Below, piece by piece: positions 48,335-56,431 of a DNA stretch of 64,000 nucleotides (positions are counted from its first letter, which is position 1; each line of letters begins with the position of its first letter). The stretch is from Terriglobia bacterium (GTDB taxonomy: Bacteria; Acidobacteriota; Terriglobia; Bryobacterales; Bryobacteraceae): positions 186,001 through 250,000 of the forward strand of contig JAIQFI010000003.1 in assembly GCA_020073345.1 (NCBI GenBank), in the 5' to 3' direction. Under the pieces are notes generated by a model that worked only from the letters and a program-made list of their open reading frames with translations, was not told the DNA's origin and did no database searches. The translations under genes and the position numbers were made by a program.

Positions 48335-49447
48335 ATGAAGATGCCAGTTGAACTAGTGATGGTTGCGGGAGCAAGACCCAATTTCATGAAGGTCGCTCCG
48401 CTCTGGAACGCTCTTTCGCAGGACAGCGCGTTTTCCACCACACTGGTGCACACCGGCCAGCACTTCGACGACAGCATGTCCGGACAATTCTTTCGGGACC
48501 TCGGACTTCCTGAGCCTGCCTACCACTTAGGCGCCGGCGGAGGCAGCCACGCCCAGCAGACAGCCGAAATCATGAAGCGTTTGGAGCCGGTACTGCTGGA
48601 ACGATCCCCGCGCGGCGTCATCGTGGTCGGCGACGTGAACTCCACCGTGGCGGGAGCTCTCGTGGCCAAGAAATTGGGTATCGACGTTGTGCACGCGGAA
48701 GGAGGCTTGCGGAGTTTCGACCGGACCATGCCTGAAGAGATCAACCGTCTGGTCACCGATGCTATTTCCGATGTCCTCCTGGTAACCGAACGGAGCGGCG
48801 TCGATAATCTGACGCGTGAAGGAGTGCCGCCCGAACGCATCCATCTGGTCGGGAACCTGATGATTGACTCGCTCCGCAAGCATCTGCCCCGCGCTATGCA
48901 GTCGGATGTCCGGCATCGGTTGGGAATCGGCGGCGAGCGCTACGGATTAGTCACGCTGCACCGGCCGGCCAATGTCGACGATGAGCGACAACGCGCGGAG
49001 ATTCTGGGGGCCTTGTCCGTGATCTCGGAGGACCTGGAGCTGTTCTGGCCGGTTCATCCCCGCACACGCGCACGGCTAGAACAAGGATCCCGTGCGCTTC
49101 CTCCACGGATCCATCTCCTGGATCCCCTTGGATATCTGGATTTCCTTCGATTACAGGCGGAGAGTTTCATCGTGTTGACCGATTCCGGAGGGATACAGGA
49201 GGAAACGACGGTGCTGGGTGTTCCGTGTCTCACTTTGCGCGAAAATACGGAGCGGCCTGTCACCATAGAGTGCGGAACGAACCGTCTCGCGGGAGTGAGC
49301 AAAGATTCCATCCTGCAAGCTTGGCGCACGGCTCTCCTGGCTCCTCCCAAGAGTGTTTTACCGCCACTGTGGGATGGGAAAGCCGGCGAGCGCTGCCACG
49401 CCGTTCTCAGCAGCTATTTTCAAAGCAGCAAAACGCCGGACCAATAG
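48335..49447 (+). CDS. wecB: UDP-N-acetylglucosamine 2-epimerase, second copy
   Basis: A 370-residue paralogue of 39867 with lower similarity: PVELVMVAGARPNFMKVAPL (RPN rather than RPE), LVHTGQHFDDSMSGQFFRDL, VVGDVNSTVAGALVAKKLGI, VVHAEGGLRSFDRTMPEEIN, VTLHRPANVDDERQRAEILG, LTDSGGIQEETTVLGVPCLT and LRENTERPVTIECGTNRL. The GARPNFMK and HAEGGLRSFDRTMPEE forms belong to the second subfamily of these epimerases. Two epimerases in one locus may make ManNAc derivatives at two positions or act on different 2-amino sugars. It is followed 4 bases later by a glycosyltransferase. Confidence 0.9.
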   Translation: MKMPVELVMVAGARPNFMKVAPLWNALSQDSAFSTTLVHTGQHFDDSMSGQFFRDLGLPEPAYHLGAGGGSHAQQTAEIMKRLEPVLLERSPRGVIVVGDVNSTVAGALVAKKLGIDVVHAEGGLRSFDRTMPEEINRLVTDAISDVLLVTERSGVDNLTREGVPPERIHLVGNLMIDSLRKHLPRAMQSDVRHRLGIGGERYGLVTLHRPANVDDERQRAEILGALSVISEDLELFWPVHPRTRARLEQGSRALPPRIHLLDPLGYLDFLRLQAESFIVLTDSGGIQEETTVLGVPCLTLRENTERPVTIECGTNRLAGVSKDSILQAWRTALLAPPKSVLPPLWDGKAGERCHAVLSSYFQSSKTPDQ

Positions 49448-49451
49448 CACC

Positions 49452-50678
49452 GTGACACCAGACACCGTGCTGATGTTTGCGTACCATTTTCCGCCAGAGA
49501 ATGCGATTGGCGGACTGCGGCCCTTTCGGTTCTACAAATATCTATCACGGAACGGCCTGAAATGCCACGTAATCACAGCCGCCGCCGGCGCTGCTGATAT
49601 CGTTCCAGACGCGGAGAGCATTCCAGATCTGTTCCTCACCGAATCCCGGGGAGGCCTGGGATGGCAATTTGAGCGCGCCGTCAGAAAGCTGGTGCTGCCG
49701 GCCGTCACCGGTACCCGATGGGCATTCGCGGCGAGCCGAGCAGGCCAAATGTTCCTGCGAGCGAACCCTTCTGCCCGGGTTGTCATTCTTTCTACGTATC
49801 CACCGCTAGGGCCCCATCTGGCGGCGTGGCGCTTGGCACACCTCACAAAGCTTCCCTGGGTAACGGATTTCCGGGATCCGATGGGGGATAACCCTGCCAA
49901 TATCCTCATGCCACGCCGGTCCAGGCTCATCGAACGGTTTCTGGAGAGAAGAACCATGCGCGACGCACGGGCGGTCGTGGCCAACACCGACGGGGCGGCG
50001 GAACGGCTGAGGAAGATTTATCCACAATGGAGAGATAAGATTCACCTGATCTGGAACGGCTTCGATCCTGAAGCCCGAGTGCACCCGGCACCTCTTTCTA
50101 TGAGCAGCCGCAAAGTGATGAGTCACGTCGGTTCCCTCTATGGAAGTCGCGATGCTAAGCCGCTGCTCGAGTCGATCGCGCGCCTGGTCGATTGCGGCAG
50201 GCTGCGGCCGGAAGCAATCCTCCTGCGGCTGGTAGGCGTGGCCAAGCCCGATTCCGTACCAGGTCCGGAGCTTCTGCAGAAAGCGGCCCGCCAAGGATGG
50301 CTGGAACTGATCACAGAGCAAGTGCCGCAGAGCCAGGCGCAAGGCATCACCGCTTCTTCCGGCGCCACGCTGCTGATCCAACCGCGGTCGACGCTCCAAG
50401 TTCCCGGAAAGCTTTTCGAATATCTGCAGATCGGACGGCCGATCCTGGCGTACCTACCCCCCGATTCCCCGAGTGAGCGAATCCTGCAGCACAGCGGTAT
50501 TCCTTATCGTTGCGTGTATGCGGGAAAGGAGCCGGCAGTCATGGATCAGCAGATCGCTGAGTTTTTCGAGATGCCCTGGGCAGACGCCGTCCCATCCCCC
50601 TGGTTCGAGGAGCACTTTAACGCCGAGCGTCAGACGGCTGCGTTGCAGCGCCTTCTGGAGTCCGTCGCTACCGGTTGA
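49452..50678 (+). CDS. Glycosyltransferase, GT-B fold (family 4-like)
   Basis: A protein of about 408 residues starting GTG 49452 (TPDTVLMFAYHFPPENAIGG), just after the epimerase stop. FPPxNAxGG is the donor-proximal glycine loop typical of these enzymes. Other parts: LAHLTKLPWVTDFRDPMGDN, ARAVVANTDGAAERLRKIYP, IHLIWNGFDPE, SHVGSLYGSRDAKPLLESIA and a C-terminal VPGKLFEYLQIGRPILAYLP where the nucleotide-sugar Glu lies. Earlier in-frame ATG codons lie inside the epimerase gene. Coupled to the epimerase; converges on the KASIII gene. Confidence 0.84.
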   Translation: MTPDTVLMFAYHFPPENAIGGLRPFRFYKYLSRNGLKCHVITAAAGAADIVPDAESIPDLFLTESRGGLGWQFERAVRKLVLPAVTGTRWAFAASRAGQMFLRANPSARVVILSTYPPLGPHLAAWRLAHLTKLPWVTDFRDPMGDNPANILMPRRSRLIERFLERRTMRDARAVVANTDGAAERLRKIYPQWRDKIHLIWNGFDPEARVHPAPLSMSSRKVMSHVGSLYGSRDAKPLLESIARLVDCGRLRPEAILLRLVGVAKPDSVPGPELLQKAARQGWLELITEQVPQSQAQGITASSGATLLIQPRSTLQVPGKLFEYLQIGRPILAYLPPDSPSERILQHSGIPYRCVYAGKEPAVMDQQIAEFFEMPWADAVPSPWFEEHFNAERQTAALQRLLESVATG

Positions 50679-50741
50679 TGTTCCGGAAAGGCACCAGAGA
50701 AGTGGACGCCAACCGCAAGGAAGCGGCCCAGCGCGAATCTG

Positions 50742-51767
50742 TCAGGCCATCGCGCTCGGCCGGAGCAGCGTGGCTCCCCAAGAGTAGCCGACACCAAATC
50801 CTACTAGCATCACGCGTGAGCCCGGCTTCAACACACCCTCGAGCGAGGCTCTTTTTAGGGCGATCGGGATGGTTGAAGATACCGTGTTGCCGCAGTTCTC
50901 TAAGGCAAAGTAGAACTTCTCGGAAGGGATGTGCAAGCGTTTGCGGAGGTGGTCCAGCATGTACCGGTTGGCTTGGTGAAACACAAAGAGTTCGATGTCT
51001 TCAAGAGCCACGCCCGCTTTTTGGAGCAACCTCTCAATGGACTCTGGCACCGCCGACAACGTGAAGTTGAAGATTTCCGGGCCGTTCATGAACAGATCAT
51101 CCTGCGACCGCAGGTTACCCTGATCGTCGGCAACCTCCACCGCCGAAACTGCGCTGCGCGGCTGCCGCATGCCTCCGGCTGGCACGATGAGATTGGGACC
51201 GCCCGCCCCATCGGTACCGTAGACGAAGGGACCCAGCAGGGGCTCTTTGGTATCGACGGCTCGGAGTAAAGTGGCGGCGGCAGCGTCCCCGAAAACGGTC
51301 CGAACACTGCGATCACGCTCATTCATGAATTTGCTATAGGTTTCCGCTGTGAGCAGTAGCACCGAGCGCGCCTGGCCGGTAGCGATCAACCCTTCCGCCA
51401 AGCCAAGGCCGTAAACGTAACCGGAACAGCCCAAGTTGATATCCACTGCTCCGGCACTGGTCGGAATTCCCAACCGGTTCTGAACCAGACATGCGGTCGT
51501 GGGCAGGAAGTGGTCCGGGCTCTGCGTGCAGAGGAGCAAGTAGTCGATCTCCTCGACATGCGCGGATCCTTGAGCAAAGAGCTTCTGGGCCGCTGCAACA
51601 GCCAAATCTGAGGAACATTCGTCGCTGGCGGCGATATGGCGGCACCCGATGCCGGTCTTTGCCTCGATTTTTTCGGCAGACCATTCGGGAAACTCGCGGG
51701 CCAGGTCAGCAGTGGAGACCGCCTTCTCCGGCAAATAATACTCAATGGCGCTCACCGAAGCGTGCAT
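50742..51767 (-). CDS. 3-oxoacyl-ACP synthase III (KASIII)-like protein
   Basis: A 341-residue thiolase-fold protein with the intact KASIII triad: Cys114 (DINLGCSGYVYGLG), His264 (FVFHQANRYML) and Asn294 (ENCGNTVSSTIP). Other family parts are ASVSAIEYYLPEKAVSTADL, KTGIGCRHIA, FGDAAAATLL and SRVMLVGFGVGYSWGATLL. FabH begins fatty-acid chains by condensing acyl-CoA with malonyl-ACP. Instead of sitting in a fatty-acid cluster, this gene follows 6 bases after a stand-alone ACP-like gene inside a polysaccharide locus, so it may make a specific acyl group for the glycan or for a lipid anchor. Confidence 0.85.
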   Translation of the reverse strand: MHASVSAIEYYLPEKAVSTADLAREFPEWSAEKIEAKTGIGCRHIAASDECSSDLAVAAAQKLFAQGSAHVEEIDYLLLCTQSPDHFLPTTACLVQNRLGIPTSAGAVDINLGCSGYVYGLGLAEGLIATGQARSVLLLTAETYSKFMNERDRSVRTVFGDAAAATLLRAVDTKEPLLGPFVYGTDGAGGPNLIVPAGGMRQPRSAVSAVEVADDQGNLRSQDDLFMNGPEIFNFTLSAVPESIERLLQKAGVALEDIELFVFHQANRYMLDHLRKRLHIPSEKFYFALENCGNTVSSTIPIALKRASLEGVLKPGSRVMLVGFGVGYSWGATLLRPSAMA

Positions 51768-51773
51768 GGTCCT

Positions 51774-52001
51774 TTATTGCTCAACTTTCGCCAAGCGCAA
51801 TAGATCCTCAACCGTTTCGCAAGCTCCCATTGCTCGCGGCGCGAGTTTTGTCTGATTATTGGAGTCTGCCAGCGCCATGAAACTGATCATCGCTGTGGAG
51901 TCCCAAAGAGGAAAATCCTCCAACTTTTCGGGACCCTGCAACGTTCCAGGCGGCAGCTCCAGGATTTCATCGACGGATTTCAAAAACTCGGCTCGAGTCA
52001 T
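51774..52001 (-). CDS. Acyl-carrier-protein-like protein
   Basis: A 75-residue protein with ACP character: acidic helix 1 (MTRAEFLKSVDEILELPPGT), a loop ending LWDSTAMISFMALADSN, and a last helix (ETVEDLLRLAK). Ser35 in W-D-S is the likely phosphopantetheine site; ordinary ACPs have DSL, here DST. ATG 52001 follows AAAGGAGCT at ideal spacing; a longer frame to 52019 adds only 6 codons. It starts the two-gene operon with the KASIII-like gene and is divergent from the acyltransferase at about 52070. Confidence 0.78.
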   Translation of the reverse strand: MTRAEFLKSVDEILELPPGTLQGPEKLEDFPLWDSTAMISFMALADSNNQTKLAPRAMGACETVEDLLRLAKVEQ

Positions 52002-52043
52002 AGCTCCTTTATAGCGCACCGACCAACTCTTTTGACTTTCAAT

Positions 52044-52065
52044 CGCCCGTTAGATAGGGCGTTTT
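52044..52065. promoter_or_regulatory. Hairpin with T-run in the ACP/acyltransferase intergenic region
   Basis: CGCCC-gttagata-GGGCG (52044-52061) followed by TTTT. On the plus strand it resembles a weak intrinsic terminator or attenuator; nothing obvious is transcribed into it from the left. It lies between the divergent ACP and acyltransferase genes and could instead be an operator. Confidence 0.3.
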
Positions 52066-52069
52066 CGAC

Positions 52070-52906
52070 TTGCCAGGTATCTGCTACACTTCAGGTTGGC
52101 TGTCGGCGGCGGCGAGAGCCGACGCATCCTGCTTGGATACATTCCTTAACAAAGTCAGGCGGTCCGAGACGCCCTTTTTCCGCACCGTTAGGCGGCTTTT
52201 AAAGGCACTCATTTCCCCCACCGTACCGTCCTTGCCAGGATTCTTGCGGCCGCCTCTGCGCATGCTTTATGAGGCGCACTTCGGGATCATTATTGCCTTC
52301 AACTTCATCTGTAACCGGCTCTATCGTCACCCCCTGTTTCAGGCCCGCTGTGCCTCTGTCGGCCGTAACGTCTCCATTGACCGGTTACCGTATGTCACAG
52401 GTCCCGTGGAGATTCATATCGGCAACAACGTCTGGATGGGCGGCAACATTTCGATCGCCTCGGGAAAGATTCTAAAGGAACCGCCCCGCTTAGTGATCCG
52501 GGATCATGCTGAAATCAGTTGGGATGTCAGCTTCGCGATCAATCGGGAAATTGTGATTGAGGAATACGCTCGGGTGTCGTTCAATTGCCGAATCTCTGAC
52601 AGCGACGGCCATCCGCGTCAGTCGGATTTGCGCGCCGCGAACGCCCCAATGAGCGCGCGGGATATCCGCCCAGTTCGGATCGGCCGTTATGCCTGGATTG
52701 GAAATGGCACTCATATCATGAAGGGCGTCACCATCGGAGAAGGGGCTGTGATCGGCTGCAATAGCGTCGTCATTTACGACGTTCCCCCTTATTGTCTGGC
52801 GCTGGGCAACCCGGCTGAGGTCTTGATTCGTAACTACGGACGTCCCAGTAACCGCCCTGGGGAATCGGCTGGCGTGGGAACGGATCGGGCCGTACGGTCG
52901 CAGTGA
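52070..52906 (+). CDS. Hexapeptide-repeat acyltransferase
   Basis: A protein of up to 278 residues. The C-terminal two-thirds is a left-handed beta-helix with hexapeptide repeats: VEIHIGNNVWMGGNISIASG, PRLVIRDHAEISWDVSFAIN, REIVIEEYARVSFNCRISDS and IRPVRIGRYAWIGNGTHIMK to GVTIGEGAVIGCNSVVIYDV, PPYCLALGNPAEV. A hydrophobic helix precedes it (about 65-85). The start is uncertain: TTG 52070 opens the frame, TTG 52133 would fit a -10 at 52085-52090 (TACACT), and family members usually begin near there. Such enzymes O- or N-acylate sugars using acetyl-CoA or acyl-ACP. Its divergence from an ACP/KASIII pair suggests it may take an ACP-bound chain. Confidence 0.8.
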   Translation: MPGICYTSGWLSAAARADASCLDTFLNKVRRSETPFFRTVRRLLKALISPTVPSLPGFLRPPLRMLYEAHFGIIIAFNFICNRLYRHPLFQARCASVGRNVSIDRLPYVTGPVEIHIGNNVWMGGNISIASGKILKEPPRLVIRDHAEISWDVSFAINREIVIEEYARVSFNCRISDSDGHPRQSDLRAANAPMSARDIRPVRIGRYAWIGNGTHIMKGVTIGEGAVIGCNSVVIYDVPPYCLALGNPAEVLIRNYGRPSNRPGESAGVGTDRAVRSQ

Positions 52907-53060
52907 GTCGGTCGCCCCACCGGAGCTGCCCAACCTGGAATCCGAGAGCAGCTCTGTGCGGCAGACCTGGCCGCGAATGGCCCTCAAAATTGATTTTACT
53001 GGTTGATCAGGACTTATGCGAACGCCAGATGGAACGGAACTCCTAGGACCTCGGTGGCCG

Positions 53061-53079
53061 GGTTCTATAACCTAGAACC
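53061..53079. promoter_or_regulatory. Perfect inverted repeat upstream of the ligase gene
   Basis: GGTTCTA-taacc-TAGAACC, a 7-base-pair perfect inverted repeat with 5-base loop. It lies about 27 bases upstream of the -10 at 53106 and may be an operator; TCCTAGGA, a further palindrome, is at 53041-53048. Confidence 0.35.
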
Positions 53080-53105
53080 TAGTGCTGGCACAGGAATGAT
53101 AGTGG

Positions 53106-53119
53106 TATAGTTGAGCTTG
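53106..53119 (+). promoter_or_regulatory. -10 element and possible leaderless TTG start of the ligase gene
   Basis: TATAGT (53106-53111) is followed 5 bases later by an in-frame TTG at 53117; the other TTG (53111) overlaps the -10. No -35 consensus is seen. Confidence 0.3.
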
Positions 53120-54559
53120 CGCTACACTCCCTCTGCCGCAGCCGACGCTCGGAAGTTACGGACAAATAAGGGACTTGCGTCGGCTCCCTTAAGGCCTCCT
53201 CTGAGTGAGAAGCCCGCGCCTTCCCCTGCTCCCTGGGTGCAATCCGCGCAGGATACATATGCCGCGGAAGTGAATAATCCCATCCGCCGCGTAGGTTTGA
53301 ACCTTGCAATGGTATTTCTGTTTTTCAGGTTTACCGGATTGCACGAGGTCGCGGCTGCTAAATTTGGCTTTAATTCGTACGTGCTTTACGTCTTTGGCGC
53401 CCCGGCGATCCTGTGCCTGCTGCTGAGCGATGGCTTGGCGCGAACCGTACAGTCCAGGCAGGCGAAATACTGGTTAGGTTTCGTGTTTTGCCTCGTCGCC
53501 TCGGTTCCGTTCAGCGATTGGAGGGGGGGGTCGCTAAAGCTGGTGGTCGGGTACCTGAGAACGGAATTTGTCGTACTATTCCTGATCGCGGGATTGGTGA
53601 TGACTTGGCGCGAATGCTGGCGGTTGCTGGGCATGCTTTCGATCGCTTCCGTCATCGTGATTCTACTGGGACAGTTTTTCAAGGCAGAGACTATGGGCGC
53701 CGACGACCGCCTTGAGATTGCCTCCGGTCTTACCATGGGAAATTCGAATGACTATGCTGCTTTGCTAGCGCTGCTGTTGCCATTCCTGGGGCTGGTGCTA
53801 GTCACTCCCGGACGGGCCATCGTGCTGCGCATTATAGCCCTCAGTGGACTTCTATTCGGGCTCTACTTGATCCTGTCTACGGGTTCGCGGGGCGCGGAGG
53901 TTGCGATTCTGGTCACGTTGGCCGTGATCGTCTACAAGCTACCGCCGCTCAAGAGAATTGGGATCGGGGTGGCTGCGCTGACAGTCGGTGCCATGATGTT
54001 GCTCCTTCTGCCTGGAACAATCACCCAACGTCTGGCGACGCTGGTATGGTCGCAGGACAATGCGGTGCAAACCGAAGCCACCTATTCGGGAGAATCGCGC
54101 TGGTATTTGCTCCAGAAGAGTCTCCTTTTCACCGTGCAGAGGCCGCTTTTCGGAGTGGGGCCGGGTGAGTTCGCCGATCACGAAGGGTTCGCAGCTAAGG
54201 CGGAAGGGTTTCACGGAAACTGGCACCAGACACACAATACCTACACCCAGGTATCCAGCGAAGTGGGGATTCCCGCGGCGATGCTCTTCATAGCGGCTTT
54301 GGTTTCTACGTACGGTTTGTTGAGCGGGACTTTGAAACAGGCACGCGCTCGGCCGCCTTCCCCGCAGAATACGATGATTGCGGCAGGTGTCTTCTGCGTG
54401 TTGATCGGTGCAGTGGCTTTTTACTGTAGCGCGTTCTTCCTGTCTTTAGCCTTTAAGTTCCATTTTCCCGCTTTGACGGCAATCGCCATTGTGCTGAGCC
54501 GCGCGGCGCAGCACCAGTGGGTTGTCGATCAGCGTCACCCCTCGCACAGATCGTGTTGA
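53111..54559 (+). CDS. O-antigen ligase/polymerase (WaaL/Wzy_C)
   Basis: A membrane protein of about 482 residues. After a Pro-rich N-terminus (about 1-50) come about 11-12 membrane segments; the large loop near residues 340-380 carries the ligase motif FTVQRPLFGVGPGEFADHEG and NWHQTHNTYTQVSSEVG, with the conserved His. TGSRGA and GLTMGNSNDYAALLALLLPF are further family traits. It would polymerise or ligate glycan units brought out by the flippase. No ATG or GTG begins the frame; TTG 53111 or 53117 is used. The gene converges on 54572-56431 with 12 bases between. Confidence 0.85.
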   Translation: MSLRYTPSAAADARKLRTNKGLASAPLRPPLSEKPAPSPAPWVQSAQDTYAAEVNNPIRRVGLNLAMVFLFFRFTGLHEVAAAKFGFNSYVLYVFGAPAILCLLLSDGLARTVQSRQAKYWLGFVFCLVASVPFSDWRGGSLKLVVGYLRTEFVVLFLIAGLVMTWRECWRLLGMLSIASVIVILLGQFFKAETMGADDRLEIASGLTMGNSNDYAALLALLLPFLGLVLVTPGRAIVLRIIALSGLLFGLYLILSTGSRGAEVAILVTLAVIVYKLPPLKRIGIGVAALTVGAMMLLLLPGTITQRLATLVWSQDNAVQTEATYSGESRWYLLQKSLLFTVQRPLFGVGPGEFADHEGFAAKAEGFHGNWHQTHNTYTQVSSEVGIPAAMLFIAALVSTYGLLSGTLKQARARPPSPQNTMIAAGVFCVLIGAVAFYCSAFFLSLAFKFHFPALTAIAIVLSRAAQHQWVVDQRHPSHRSC

Positions 54560-54571
54560 CCCGCCCCTCGA

Positions 54572-56431
54572 CTATTCTATCGATTTCTCGGGCGACAACC
54601 ATCCCTGACGCCAGCCGACGTAATTGAACGAGTAGCGGAAAGCTTGGCTGAATGTTTTGCCGAAGAAGCTGAAAGCAGGGTTGTCAAACTCGTGGTTGAA
54701 GATCTCGTCGCCTTCCGTGCGGTAGATATCGTCCCCGCTGACTCTCCAGTACCATGCGAAGGCATGGACGAACAAATTGTGAAGGTCTGAAACATTGTCT
54801 GAGGTTGTGTCTTGGCAGTGGCCAGAGACAGTTGCATTGAACCACGTTGTTGTACTGGAGCAGCGCGGACTGGCAGGCCACGCCGGATCGGGGGTCCACA
54901 TGGCTTTGTGGGTCGTCAGATTGTAGTTTGTCCAGTACTGGTCGAGGATTGGCTTTACGACCATCGGAACGCGGGGGTCTTTTGTAACCTGCCACCATTT
55001 AATGAGAGCGTCGAGCGCAATGCCGGTGATGAAGTATTGATTCTGCGTGTATCGGAACTCACCGTTGGTGTAGTAATCCATGACTTGAATGAGCATATCG
55101 GCGCAACTCTGCTCACGAAATCTCCAGACATTGAAATACGCCGTACCGGTCGGATCATGAGGGGTCAGGCCCATGCGGTCGATGGCCATCATCACTTCAA
55201 AGCCATAGGAATTCTCGCGGGTTAGTGAGTCGTTCGCATTGCAACTGCCAACGAAAGCTCCACCCCCGCTACGATCCATCAATCCTGCATAGTACTGAAC
55301 CACATCAGCGTAGCGAGCATCTTGCAACGACGCCATCATGTATCCTGTGGGGAACAACCTGTATCCTGGTGGCTGGCCATTATTTGGAATGATATATCCG
55401 ACTCCAGCCGAATTCGCATTTCCCCACGCCATCTGTTGAAGAATGTTATTGGTGCAGTTAAGCCACGTGGAATCTCCGGTCCACTGAGCGATCCAGCGGT
55501 ACGTCAACCCGCCGTCGTAATAACTGATCGTGTTGTCGGTTCCGGCTGAAGTTACGAGATTGGTTGGGTTGGTTGCTCCGGTCGATTTTGTGCACCACTT
55601 CCCCCCACCGTTGGTGGCGTTGGTCATGAAGCTAACCCATGTGGAAAGACCCGTGACTGCCGGAAAGGAGGTGGGCTCGTTGGCGTCGGAGAGATAGGTC
55701 AACGGGGCGACGGTAACGGTGAAACTAAGGGTATCGCTAAGACCAGCGCATCCTCCTCCGGTTGTATCGGTAGTACACATCACGATGGAGACTGAGTAGT
55801 CTCCAGGGGTCGTGCCAGTTGGGATAGTGGCGCGCAGTACCATGGCTGAACCGTGCGACAAGTCTTCTGGATTGTGGTTTGGGGAGTTGACGGCGTCCTG
55901 GTTCCAACCTCTGCCGAAAGTACTGTATCCCCACTGAAGGGTAGTCCCTGATGGCCAGCCGGTGTTCGATGTGATAAAGGTGTGGCCCGACCAACTGATG
56001 GCGGCGTTCGTGAGCAGGATCGAAACATTCGTGCCGGTCGATGAGAAAGCTTCGATGGTAGTGCAGGCGTTGCTTCGTCCTAGTTTAAACTGAGTGCCGG
56101 AGACGTTGCAGATTTTGTAGTTTGCACTTGGCCCCGCGAGCATCGTTTCCATGCCGGTCGGAGGTGTGCTGGCCGTAACAAATACGCCGATTTCTGTACC
56201 AGTGGGAGTGTAACCGCTACCTGCTGTGTTACAAGTGTTCCCACTTGCGGAACACGTCACTGGAACGCGCCAGTAGACACCGGGAAAGCTGAAGTAGTGC
56301 GCGTAACCTGGATAGAGATTCTTTGGGCCAGCCCAATTGAATCCGGAAGCGGCGCTGCCATAACCGAGGTTGGGCAGAGGTTGGCCCACGGCGACAGTAA
56401 TTGCGAGTATTCCGCCTAGAAACCGCACCAT
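54572..56431 (-). CDS. Large secreted protein of unknown function
   Basis: A 619-residue secreted protein (VRFLGGILAITVAVG signal). Residues about 20-235 are Thr/Ser-rich with beta-sandwich character (PGVYWRVPVTCSASGNTC, VFVTASTPPTGMETMLAG). The C-terminal part (about 250-619) looks helical, with WLNCTNNILQQMAWGN, MDYYTNGEFRYTQNQYFITG and LHNLFVHAFAWYWRVSGDD, which may be an (alpha/alpha) toroid of the kind seen in glycan lyases and hydrolases. I do not recognise a family. Its ATG is next to the stop of 56432, so the two are coupled; this neighbour is also secreted. Confidence 0.7.
   Translation of the reverse strand: MVRFLGGILAITVAVGQPLPNLGYGSAASGFNWAGPKNLYPGYAHYFSFPGVYWRVPVTCSASGNTCNTAGSGYTPTGTEIGVFVTASTPPTGMETMLAGPSANYKICNVSGTQFKLGRSNACTTIEAFSSTGTNVSILLTNAAISWSGHTFITSNTGWPSGTTLQWGYSTFGRGWNQDAVNSPNHNPEDLSHGSAMVLRATIPTGTTPGDYSVSIVMCTTDTTGGGCAGLSDTLSFTVTVAPLTYLSDANEPTSFPAVTGLSTWVSFMTNATNGGGKWCTKSTGATNPTNLVTSAGTDNTISYYDGGLTYRWIAQWTGDSTWLNCTNNILQQMAWGNANSAGVGYIIPNNGQPPGYRLFPTGYMMASLQDARYADVVQYYAGLMDRSGGGAFVGSCNANDSLTRENSYGFEVMMAIDRMGLTPHDPTGTAYFNVWRFREQSCADMLIQVMDYYTNGEFRYTQNQYFITGIALDALIKWWQVTKDPRVPMVVKPILDQYWTNYNLTTHKAMWTPDPAWPASPRCSSTTTWFNATVSGHCQDTTSDNVSDLHNLFVHAFAWYWRVSGDDIYRTEGDEIFNHEFDNPAFSFFGKTFSQAFRYSFNYVGWRQGWLSPEKSIE

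Noticed and set aside
52032-52060. TTGACT as -35 of an acyltransferase promoter
   Set aside because: At 17 bases the -10 would be TAGGGC, and the region is instead occupied by a hairpin with T-run.
53083-53105. TGGCAC as a sigma-54 promoter (-24) before the ligase
   Set aside because: No TTGC at -12 follows at the required distance.
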